Source of the DNA: JBAQMG01 sp049302575
Lineage (GTDB): Bacteria; Bacillota; Desulfitobacteriia; Desulfitobacteriales; Desulfitobacteriaceae
Assembly: GCA_049302575.1 (NCBI GenBank)
Contig: JBAQMG010000022.1
Location: 1 to 15,084, forward strand
Direction: 5' to 3'
DNA length: 15,084 nt
This document shows positions 7,196-12,978 of this stretch, piece after piece; the first letter of the stretch is position 1; every line of letters begins with the position of its first letter. The position numbers and the translations under genes were made by a program. Below the pieces are notes generated by a model. It searched no databases. It had not been told where the DNA came from and saw only the letters and a program-made list of their open reading frames with translations.

Positions 7196-8857
7196 TTGAC
7201 TAAAGAAAGTAAACTCCAAATTATTCCCCTTGGTGGACTAGGGGAAATCGGAAAGAATACAACTGTCATCCGCTATAATGATCAAATCTTGTTAATTGAT
7301 GCAGGTCTGGCTTTTCCTGACGATGATATGTTGGGGGTCGACCTCGTTATTCCAGATTATACTTACCTCATTGAAAACAAAGACCTAATATTGGGAATCC
7401 TGATCACCCATGGTCATGAAGATCATATCGGGGGACTACCCTACTTGTTGAGACATTTGAACGTGCCTATTTACGGAACACGCCTAGCCATCGGTTTAAT
7501 TCAATATAAACTAACTGAAGCCAAATTGGGACAAGTAACCACCAATGTAATCCAGCCAGGAGATACCATGAAACTGGGTTCGTTCACCGTAGATTTTATC
7601 AATGGGAGTCATAGCATACCCGGCGCAGTTGGTTTAGCCCTTCATTCCCCCCTAGGAACTATCGTTCACTCTGGAGATTTCAAACTGGATCATACCCCGA
7701 TGGGAGGAGGGGTTCTTGACTTACACAAGTTTGCAGAACTTGGCGACAAAGGAGTTCTTTGTCTCATGTCTGACAGTACGAATGTGGAACGCCTAGGCTA
7801 TACAAAGTCTGAGCGACTCGTTGGACAAAATATCGACAAGGCCTTTGCGGACGCTGAGGGGCGAGTTATTTTCGCCAGTTTTGCTTCCAATGTCAATCGA
7901 CTTCAGCAAGCGATCTCCGCCGCCTTCAAATACCAGCGCAAGGTTGCTATCGTCGGCCGAAGTATGATCAATGTTGTTAGCATAGCTGCTGAGCTTGGGT
8001 ATCTCGATATCCCGGAAGACACGGTCATTGACACCGACGAGGCCATGCGCTTACCGGGCAATGAGGTGTGCATCCTTACGACAGGCAGTCAAGGCGAGCC
8101 GATGGCTGCGCTTACCCGCATGGCGATGCATAATCATCGTCAGATTTCCATCTATCCAGGGGATACTGTGATTCTTTCTGCTTCTCCCATCCCTGGAAAT
8201 GAAAAAGCAGTCTCACGAAATATTGATCAGCTTCTCAAGTTAGGGGCCAAAGTCATCTATGAATCCATCTCGGGGATGCACGTATCTGGTCACGCCAGCC
8301 AAGAAGAGCTTAAACTAATGCTCAGCATGGTAAAACCGAAGTACTTTATTCCGGTTCATGGGGAATACCGCATGCTCATGAAACATGCTGAACTAGCTGT
8401 GCAACTAGGAATTCCACGAGAAAATATTTTTGTGGCCGAGATTGGCAATGTGATAGAGTTTACAAATCATGGAGCAAAATTTGCTAATAACGTGATCGCC
8501 GGACGTGTTTTTATCGATGGTTTGGGAGTCGGGGATATCGGAAATAGCGTAATGAAAGACCGAACCCTCCTATCCCAAGATGGAATCCTGATCATCATTT
8601 TAGCTCTCAATAGCGCTACTAAAACTATCCTAACCGGTCCGGATGTTGTCACTCGTGGATTTGTCTATGTTCGAGAGTCCAACCTAATGCTCGATGAGGT
8701 AAAAACACTCACTAGACAAATCATAGCTCGCAGTTTCCTAGACGGTATCCATGAAACCCCCATTTTACAAAATCGCGTGAAAGATGCTGTGAGCAAACAA
8801 CTTTATGATAAGACCAAGAGGCGCCCTATGATTATTCCAATTTTCCAAGAAGTGTAA
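7196..8857 (+). CDS. rnjA: Ribonuclease J (5'-3' exo/endoribonuclease)
   Basis: A metallo-beta-lactamase/beta-CASP RNase that matures and degrades RNA from the 5' end; it replaces RNase E functions in Firmicutes. Using the TTG at 7196 gives 553 residues, the usual length (B. subtilis J1 is 555). AGGAGGT (7180-7186) precedes it; the in-frame upstream ATG at 7067 has no ribosome binding site and would add 43 hydrophobic, unconserved residues. Zinc-site motifs are intact: HGHEDH (residues 72-77), the SHSIP His near 139, and HSGDFKLD (158-165). The beta-CASP segment includes SDSTN (192-196), SGHAS and PVHGEYRML, followed by the C-terminal dimerisation domain ending near PMIIPIFQEV. J1 versus J2 cannot be settled here. 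It stands alone on the plus strand between rpsO and pnp. Confidence 0.95.
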   Translation: MTKESKLQIIPLGGLGEIGKNTTVIRYNDQILLIDAGLAFPDDDMLGVDLVIPDYTYLIENKDLILGILITHGHEDHIGGLPYLLRHLNVPIYGTRLAIGLIQYKLTEAKLGQVTTNVIQPGDTMKLGSFTVDFINGSHSIPGAVGLALHSPLGTIVHSGDFKLDHTPMGGGVLDLHKFAELGDKGVLCLMSDSTNVERLGYTKSERLVGQNIDKAFADAEGRVIFASFASNVNRLQQAISAAFKYQRKVAIVGRSMINVVSIAAELGYLDIPEDTVIDTDEAMRLPGNEVCILTTGSQGEPMAALTRMAMHNHRQISIYPGDTVILSASPIPGNEKAVSRNIDQLLKLGAKVIYESISGMHVSGHASQEELKLMLSMVKPKYFIPVHGEYRMLMKHAELAVQLGIPRENIFVAEIGNVIEFTNHGAKFANNVIAGRVFIDGLGVGDIGNSVMKDRTLLSQDGILIIILALNSATKTILTGPDVVTRGFVYVRESNLMLDEVKTLTRQIIARSFLDGIHETPILQNRVKDAVSKQLYDKTKRRPMIIPIFQEV

Positions 8858-9114
8858 TAACCCTTTGAGTCCTCCCTTATTTCCAGTCTTTATCCAACGG
8901 CGAGACGCGCACTTCTAAAAGTGGGCGTTCCCCTTGGTTCTCTACTTCAGGTGGAGTAAACTCTCCATCTGAAGCTCCGATGTTCGGCTTTAGCTGAACG
9001 AGTTTACTCCTTGACTAGCTTGACAGCTGGTCTTTCTCTCTTTATTATGGGACGGCTTATTGATCGTAATTTTACAAGGGGATGAAACCTTTTATGAAAG
9101 ACTAATTTTGATAA
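8858..9114. repeat. Hairpin-rich region downstream of RNase J
   Basis: Several stems crowd this gap: an interrupted hairpin centred on CACTTCTAAAAGTG (8910-8923); a 12-base-pair stem CTTCAGGTGGAG/CTCCATCTGAAG (8945-8956 with 8963-8974, one G-U); GTTCGGC-TTTA-GCTGAAC (8982-8999, one G-U); and an 11-base perfect inverted repeat GGAGTAAACTC/GAGTTTACTCC (8953-8963 with 9000-9010) that would enclose the third hairpin and exclude the second. No open frame of note. It may be a remnant of a palindrome-rich mobile element or a structured 3' untranslated region. Confidence 0.6.
9014..9046 (+). terminator. Possible RNase J terminator
   Basis: ACTAGCT (9014-9020) pairs with AGCTGGT (9025-9031) through one G-U pair around TGAC, and is followed by a pyrimidine-rich CTTTCTCTCTTTATT. 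The stem is short and the T tract interrupted, so it is only plausible. Confidence 0.35.
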
Positions 9115-9117
9115 GTT

Positions 9118-9145
9118 AAAAAAGAAGCGGCTAAGCCGCTTCTTT
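9118..9145 (-). terminator. Intrinsic terminator of rpsO
   Basis: An 11-base-pair perfect stem AAAGAAGCGGC/GCCGCTTCTTT (9121-9131 with 9135-9145) with a three-base loop. Read on the minus strand it ends in TTTTTT (9118-9123), 14 bases beyond the rpsO stop codon. It separates rpsO from pnp transcription; being symmetric, it may also stop weak read-through from RNase J. Confidence 0.85.
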
Positions 9146-9159
9146 AAACTACTTCAATA

Positions 9160-9426
9160 TTAATGTCTTAAACCTAATTGGTTAATAATATCCCGATAAC
9201 GATTAAAATCCATCGTTTTAAGATAATTAAGCATACCACGCCTTTGTCCTACCATCTTGAGTAATCCACGTCTAGAGTGATGGTCTTTTTTATGAGTCTT
9301 AAAATGTTCTGTTAAATACGTAATTCTAGCCGTCAATAAGGCAATTTGCACTTCTGGTGAACCAGTATCACCTTCATGCTGTTTGTATTTGTCGATAATC
9401 TCTTGTTTGTTTTCTGTTGTTAACAT
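9160..9426 (-). CDS. rpsO: 30S ribosomal protein S15
   Basis: Primary 16S rRNA-binding protein that nucleates assembly of the 30S platform. The 88-residue product is exactly the family length and carries the conserved core GDTGSPEVQIA (residues 19-29), the rRNA-contacting HKKDHHSRRGLL (about 44-55) and the C-terminal DFNRYRDIINQLGLRH. The ATG at 9426 has GGAGGGG just upstream; an in-frame extension to 9555 exists but runs through the leader and promoter and is not coding. A promoter (9526-9555), a structured leader (9451-9505) and a terminator (9118-9145) make it an independent transcription unit after ribF. Confidence 0.98.
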   Translation of the reverse strand: MLTTENKQEIIDKYKQHEGDTGSPEVQIALLTARITYLTEHFKTHKKDHHSRRGLLKMVGQRRGMLNYLKTMDFNRYRDIINQLGLRH

Positions 9427-9450
9427 TTTGACCCCTCCAAGTTTTGTTTT

Positions 9451-9505
9451 TAACCACCAGTCGCCCAGGGTTGCGTCGGAGACACGCAGGCCGAGCAAAC
9501 GGTTA
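9451..9505 (-). promoter_or_regulatory. Structured rpsO leader, candidate S15 autoregulatory element
   Basis: This GC-rich block in an AT-rich leader can fold, on the minus strand, into an outer stem TAACC/GGTTA (9501-9505 with 9451-9455), an inner hairpin TGCGT/ACGCA (9484-9488 with 9472-9476) and a further weak GCTC/GGGC pairing, giving a junction. Firmicute rpsO leaders are known to bind S15 and block translation, but their folds differ between groups. Identity with a known class is not shown. Confidence 0.4.
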
Positions 9506-9525
9506 TTATATTTCATTTGTATTCT

Positions 9526-9555
9526 AACATAGTTCAAGTTAATTTGTAAAGTCAA
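9526..9555 (-). promoter_or_regulatory. Candidate sigma-A promoter of rpsO
   Basis: TTGACT (9550-9555) and TATGTT (9526-9531) on the minus strand, spaced by 18 bases. It lies between the ribF stop codon and the structured leader, giving a leader of roughly 90 bases. Confidence 0.45.
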
Positions 9556-9558
9556 ATT

Positions 9559-9660
9559 CGAGGCGCTATGTTCGAGGCACGATGCCCGAAAAGTGACAGA
9601 CCTTCATTTGAACGAGTTCACTTTTCACCCGTCGCGCCTCGCGCATCGAACATCGCAATC
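9559..9660. repeat. Imperfect palindromic element over the ribF 3' end
   Basis: Paired arms CGAGGCGC (9559-9566)/GCGCCTCG (9634-9641) and GAAAAGTGA (9588-9596)/TCACTTTTC (9618-9626) surround a 21-base centre. Both outer flanks carry variants of a GCGATGTTCGATGCGCGAGG-like unit (9636-9655 on the minus strand; a diverged copy at 9563-9584). The right arm encodes the last residues of RibF (AMFDARGATGEK) and the inner stem includes its stop codon. Confidence 0.6.
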
Positions 9661-10559
9661 GCTTGTTCTTTGTCCCGTTTAAGTTGTTTAATCAACTCAT
9701 CAAGACCAGTAAACTTACATTCATCACGTAAACGAGCCTCAATCTGAACGTTCAGCTCTTTCCCATAAAGATCACCTTTAAAATTAAAAAGATGAACTTC
9801 AATAGTAGAGCAATACGCCTCATGAAAGGTTGGTTTCATTCCTATGTTCATCATCCCGTAATATCTTACATTGTCCAGATCTGCCCATACTGCATAGACG
9901 CCACGTTTAGGGATTAATAGGTCTTCTACTGGTATGATATTCGCAGTAGGATAACCTAACAAACGACCTCTTTGTTCACCTTTAACGACTGTTCCACTTA
10001 AACTAGGAACCCTTCCCAACAACTTTCGAGCCAAATTTAGATCACCTTGCTCTAAAGCTTTACGTATACTGCTTGAGGATATAACACGACCTTCAATAGA
10101 CTGAGCTCGTAACACGCTAACTCCAAAGCCATATTCATTTCCCAAATGTTGTAAATCATCAGGCGTACCTTTACCTTCAGCCCCGAAGGAATAGTTAAAT
10201 CCGACAATAACATGAATAACTCCTATAGGAAGCAAGGTCTCGACAACAAAATTCTGCGGTGAAGTTTTAGCCATCAATTTGGTGAAAGGTATAAGGTAGA
10301 CTAGATCGACTCCAAGCTCTTGAAAAATCCGCAGCCTTTCCTCTTTCGTCGTTAACAGTTGGATTTTTCTCTCTGAGCCTATAACTTTTAGTGGATGGGG
10401 ATCAAATACGAGAACACTTAAATCAACATTTAAACGTCTAGCCTCTGCTAATCCGCGTTCAAGCAAACGACGATGTCCAAGATGCACCCCGTCAAAATTG
10501 CCCAAAGCTATGACGCATGACCTAGTATTATTTTCAGGCAATCTCATTCTAATTTGCAC
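9618..10559 (-). CDS. ribF: Bifunctional riboflavin kinase/FAD synthetase
   Basis: Phosphorylates riboflavin to FMN, then adenylylates it to FAD; cytosolic. The N-terminal adenylyltransferase domain has GNFDGVHLGH (residues 20-29, with the HxGH nucleotide site), the VGFNYSFG segment (119-126) and ISSSSIR (160-166). The C-terminal kinase domain has GYPTAN (202-207), MNIGMKPTF (237-245) and EVHLFNFKGDLYGK with the catalytic Glu near 254. The 313-residue length is normal. I used the GTG at 10559, with AGGGGG seven bases upstream; an ATG four codons later is an alternative. The extreme C terminus (AMFDARGATGEK) is encoded by a palindromic repeat and is probably a late addition. It follows truB after a 180-base repeat-filled gap. 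Confidence 0.96.
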   Translation of the reverse strand: MQIRMRLPENNTRSCVIALGNFDGVHLGHRRLLERGLAEARRLNVDLSVLVFDPHPLKVIGSERKIQLLTTKEERLRIFQELGVDLVYLIPFTKLMAKTSPQNFVVETLLPIGVIHVIVGFNYSFGAEGKGTPDDLQHLGNEYGFGVSVLRAQSIEGRVISSSSIRKALEQGDLNLARKLLGRVPSLSGTVVKGEQRGRLLGYPTANIIPVEDLLIPKRGVYAVWADLDNVRYYGMMNIGMKPTFHEAYCSTIEVHLFNFKGDLYGKELNVQIEARLRDECKFTGLDELIKQLKRDKEQAIAMFDARGATGEK

Positions 10560-10573
10560 CCTTTAACCCCCTT

Positions 10574-10757
10574 TGCGATGTTCAATGCGCTATGCGCGAA
10601 GATCGATGTTGTGATTAGCTAAATGTGAGGCAGAAGCTCCATGCGTAATGAGTGATGTTCGTTGTTCGCTGCGTGATTTCGAACCTCGCGCATCGATCCT
10701 CGCGCATCGCATAAAGTTTTCCATTAAAGACGTCTGTCTTTAATGGAAAACTTTATG
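10574..10757. repeat. Palindromic element filling the truB-ribF gap, with a perfect 22-base-pair hairpin
   Basis: CATAAAGTTTTCCATTAAAG.. (10710-10731) is exactly complementary to 10736-10757 over 22 bases with a 4-base loop; the truB stop codon (10740-10742) and last codons lie in one arm. Next to it, ATGCGCGAAGATCGATG (10592-10608) and its complement (10691-10707, one mismatch) form a 17-base inverted repeat 82 bases apart. A 14-base tandem duplication, GAACCTCGCGCATC/GATCCTCGCGCATC, lies at 10681-10708. There is no T tract, so it is not a standard terminator. Confidence 0.75.
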
Positions 10758-11624
10758 TGGGTACAACCCACTTTCCCGCCAAACACCAATACCCAGAAGT
10801 TCCTCTGCTTCGAGCACTTGAACAAACGTTCCGTCAGCCCCTGGCGTTCCGCCCACTTGTTCTGTCCGCGTAGGTAAGCCGTTACAAAAAGCTTTTGCCC
10901 GCTCTTGAAACAAGGTAACTTTAGGTAGTTCCAAACAGCTCTCTACGGGAATAAAAAACGAATCAGAACCAAACTTTTGACAAAGCTCAATTTCTTCCAA
11001 AGTCCAGCTTTCAAAGATTCCAAAGGGACCTGAACGTAGGCGGAGCAGATAAGACATGTGAGCCCCGCAGCCTAAAGCCTCCCCCAGATCATGACAAAGT
11101 GTTCGAATATAAGTTCCTTTCGAGCACTCTATATCTAGCACAGCTTTGGGATACTCCCCCTCAAACCAGCTTAACAAATCTATACGCGATATAGTCACCG
11201 GCCTAGGCACTCTAGCCACATCTATTCCTTGTCGTGCGTACTCATATAAATGTTTTCCCTTTTGGCGTACTGCAGAATACATCGGTGGAAGCTGTTGAAC
11301 TAGACCCATAAAACGTGGCAAAACTTCTAATAAATCGTCCTTGTTTAAATGGGGTTGTACAGTTTTCAGAGTATTCCCATAACTATCTTGGGTATCTGTA
11401 GAGATTCCAAACGTAATTTCAGCCCTATAATACTTCCCTTGTTGAGTAAGGTACTCAGCAATCCTAGTTGCTTTCCCCACACAAATAGGGAGAACCCCGA
11501 CCACGCCTGGGTCTAATGTCCCCACATGGCCAACTTTAGCAGTTTGTAGGACTCTTCTAAGCCATACTACTACGTCTGAAGAAGTCATACCCGGTGGTTT
11601 GAGTACATTAATGACTCCGTCCAA
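10740..11624 (-). CDS. truB: tRNA pseudouridine(55) synthase
   Basis: Isomerises U55 in the T-loop of tRNAs to pseudouridine. The 294-residue protein starts MDGVINVLKPPGMTSSDVV (typical), has the catalytic Asp38 in GHVGTLDPGVVGVLP, the KYYRAEITFGISTDTQD strand and the SKGTYIRTLCHDLGEALG segment (about 169-186), followed by a short PUA-like C-terminal domain. The start is TTG at 11624 with AGGAGG six bases upstream; it overlaps the nrnA 3' end by 17 bases, so translation is probably coupled. The last residues (KVFH) and stop codon lie within a 22-base-pair perfect inverted repeat. Confidence 0.97.
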   Translation of the reverse strand: MDGVINVLKPPGMTSSDVVVWLRRVLQTAKVGHVGTLDPGVVGVLPICVGKATRIAEYLTQQGKYYRAEITFGISTDTQDSYGNTLKTVQPHLNKDDLLEVLPRFMGLVQQLPPMYSAVRQKGKHLYEYARQGIDVARVPRPVTISRIDLLSWFEGEYPKAVLDIECSKGTYIRTLCHDLGEALGCGAHMSYLLRLRSGPFGIFESWTLEEIELCQKFGSDSFFIPVESCLELPKVTLFQERAKAFCNGLPTRTEQVGGTPGADGTFVQVLEAEELLGIGVWRESGLYPHKVFH

Positions 11625-12582
11625 TTAAGGCCTCCTGAACCGCTTTAAGCACAACGACTTGAGCCTCAGCTAATGAAAGTTTGAGCGAACAACCGGCAGC
11701 TCGCTTATGTCCTCCCCCTTGGAAGATTGCAGCAACTTCGTTAACATTTAACCATAAATTAGAGCGCAAAGCTACCTTAACACTCATAGAATCACGTTCT
11801 CGTATTAAGATTGCTACCTCGACGCCTTCGATTGTACGAGCATAATTAACGAGACCTTCACTCAAATTTTCCCCTGCACCGCACTCTATAAAGTCTTGAT
11901 TGCTTAAGATCATCAGGGCAATTTGGCCGTCAGAAAATAATTGTAGACTTGCCAAAGCACGCTGAAGTAATTTTAGATGTGCTAATGGCTTTTGGTCAAA
12001 TAAACTACTATGAATCGTTTCTAACTCAATCTTCTGATCGATTAACTTAGCCACTACTCGATGCGTTTGGGCAGTGGTATTACTATATTGGAAGGATCCT
12101 GTATCAGTAACAATGGCTGTGTATAGATTAGTGGCAATCTCCTTATCGAGTTCTACTCCTAATTCTTCGATTAATGTAAGAACCATTTCCCCACTTGCAC
12201 TAGCTTGAGGATCAATCACATTAATGTGTCCGAAGGAACTATTGGATATATGATGATCAAGATTAAGCACTATACTTTCAATAGGTAAATCTTGTGTAGT
12301 GAGACTAGTCCTTTCAATATCTGTACAATCTACAAACACTAACACCTCTGGCCAGATTACTGGCAAAGTTGAATTGACCCTATTTACTCCAGGCAGAAAT
12401 GCTAGGTAGGGGGGTACTGGATCTGGATTAAAGAAATATATTTGTTTGTTCAACTTCTCTAAAGCTAAACCTAAAGCCAACATTGAACCCATACAGTCTC
12501 CATCAGGAGAAACATGGGAAAAAAGCGCCACCTGTGGCGCTTTTCTTAGTTCAGTAATCATCTCAGGTAATGAATTACTCAT
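11608..12582 (-). CDS. nrnA: DHH-family oligoribonuclease / pAp phosphatase (NrnA)
   Basis: Degrades 2-5 nucleotide RNA fragments left by exoribonucleases and, in characterised homologues, dephosphorylates pAp. The DHH domain metal motifs are SHVSPDGD (residues 22-29), VDCTD (84-88), LDHH (108-111) and VTDTGSF (158-164). The C-terminal DHHA1 domain ends with the substrate-binding GGGHKRAAG (289-297). I chose the ATG at 12582 (324 residues), overlapping the rbfA stop codon by 8 bases; an ATG three codons earlier and longer forms up to 12624 are possible, and the GGAG site fits none ideally. A terminator-like hairpin lies within its first 22 codons. DHH paralogues can act on cyclic dinucleotides, but this layout and the position after rbfA favour NrnA. 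Confidence 0.92.
   Translation of the reverse strand: MSNSLPEMITELRKAPQVALFSHVSPDGDCMGSMLALGLALEKLNKQIYFFNPDPVPPYLAFLPGVNRVNSTLPVIWPEVLVFVDCTDIERTSLTTQDLPIESIVLNLDHHISNSSFGHINVIDPQASASGEMVLTLIEELGVELDKEIATNLYTAIVTDTGSFQYSNTTAQTHRVVAKLIDQKIELETIHSSLFDQKPLAHLKLLQRALASLQLFSDGQIALMILSNQDFIECGAGENLSEGLVNYARTIEGVEVAILIRERDSMSVKVALRSNLWLNVNEVAAIFQGGGHKRAAGCSLKLSLAEAQVVVLKAVQEALIGRSH
12519..12544 (-). terminator. Terminator-like hairpin inside the nrnA coding start
   Basis: On the minus strand AAAAGCGCCA (12544-12535) pairs with TGGCGC and the following Ts (12530-12521) around a CAGG loop, and the tract continues to six T (12524-12519). This meets the usual criteria of an intrinsic terminator. It lies 31 bases past the rbfA stop codon and encodes RKAPQVALF-like codons of NrnA, so it may act as an attenuator that translating ribosomes suppress. 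Function is inferred. Confidence 0.5.
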
Positions 12583-12952
12583 GAGCTTCATCAGCTCCAC
12601 CCAAAGGATCAAAAGGTTCCACACCTCTTAAAAGCTTCGCAATATGGGCTCCATGTTCGATAGATGGGTCATATTTAAAAACAATTTCTGGGGCATAACG
12701 CAGCCGAACTCGTTGACCAATTTCTCTACGAACAAATCCAGCTGCACGATTAAGGCCCTCCAGTGATGCCTTACGCTGTGCCTCATCACCCAAAACACTA
12801 ACAAATACTTTGGCGTGTCCTAAATCTTCTGCTACATCGATGGTAGTTACAGTAACAAAACCGATACGCGGATCCTTGAGTTCCTCCCTGATCATCTGTG
12901 AAATCTCCACCTTAAGAGTTTCTGCCAGACGACTAGACCGATGTTTTGTCAT
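12575..12952 (-). CDS. rbfA: Ribosome-binding factor A
   Basis: 30S maturation and cold-adaptation factor acting at the 16S rRNA 5' end. The 125-residue product has the family's KH-like fold signature: HRSSRLAETLKVEISQMI at the start, ELKDPRIGFVTVTTIDV, the HAKVFVSVLG strand, and RLRYAPEIVFKYDPSIEHGAHI near the end. The ATG at 12952 has GGAGGG seven bases upstream. A TTG five codons earlier would overlap the ribosome binding site and is rejected. It lies 26 bases after infB and overlaps nrnA by 8 bases, which indicates cotranscription. Confidence 0.97.
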   Translation of the reverse strand: MTKHRSSRLAETLKVEISQMIREELKDPRIGFVTVTTIDVAEDLGHAKVFVSVLGDEAQRKASLEGLNRAAGFVRREIGQRVRLRYAPEIVFKYDPSIEHGAHIAKLLRGVEPFDPLGGADEAHE

Positions 12953-12978
12953 ATGCCTTCCCTCCAAGATCCGTTTTT

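Noticed and set aside
9427..9555. In-frame extension of S15 by 43 codons
   Set aside because: S15 is 88-89 residues in nearly all bacteria; the extension covers the promoter and structured leader, and the ATG at 9426 has a good ribosome binding site.
10710..10757. The 22-base-pair hairpin as an ordinary intrinsic terminator
   Set aside because: The stem is AT-rich, not followed by a T tract on either strand, and it overlaps the truB stop codon; better described as a repeat element.
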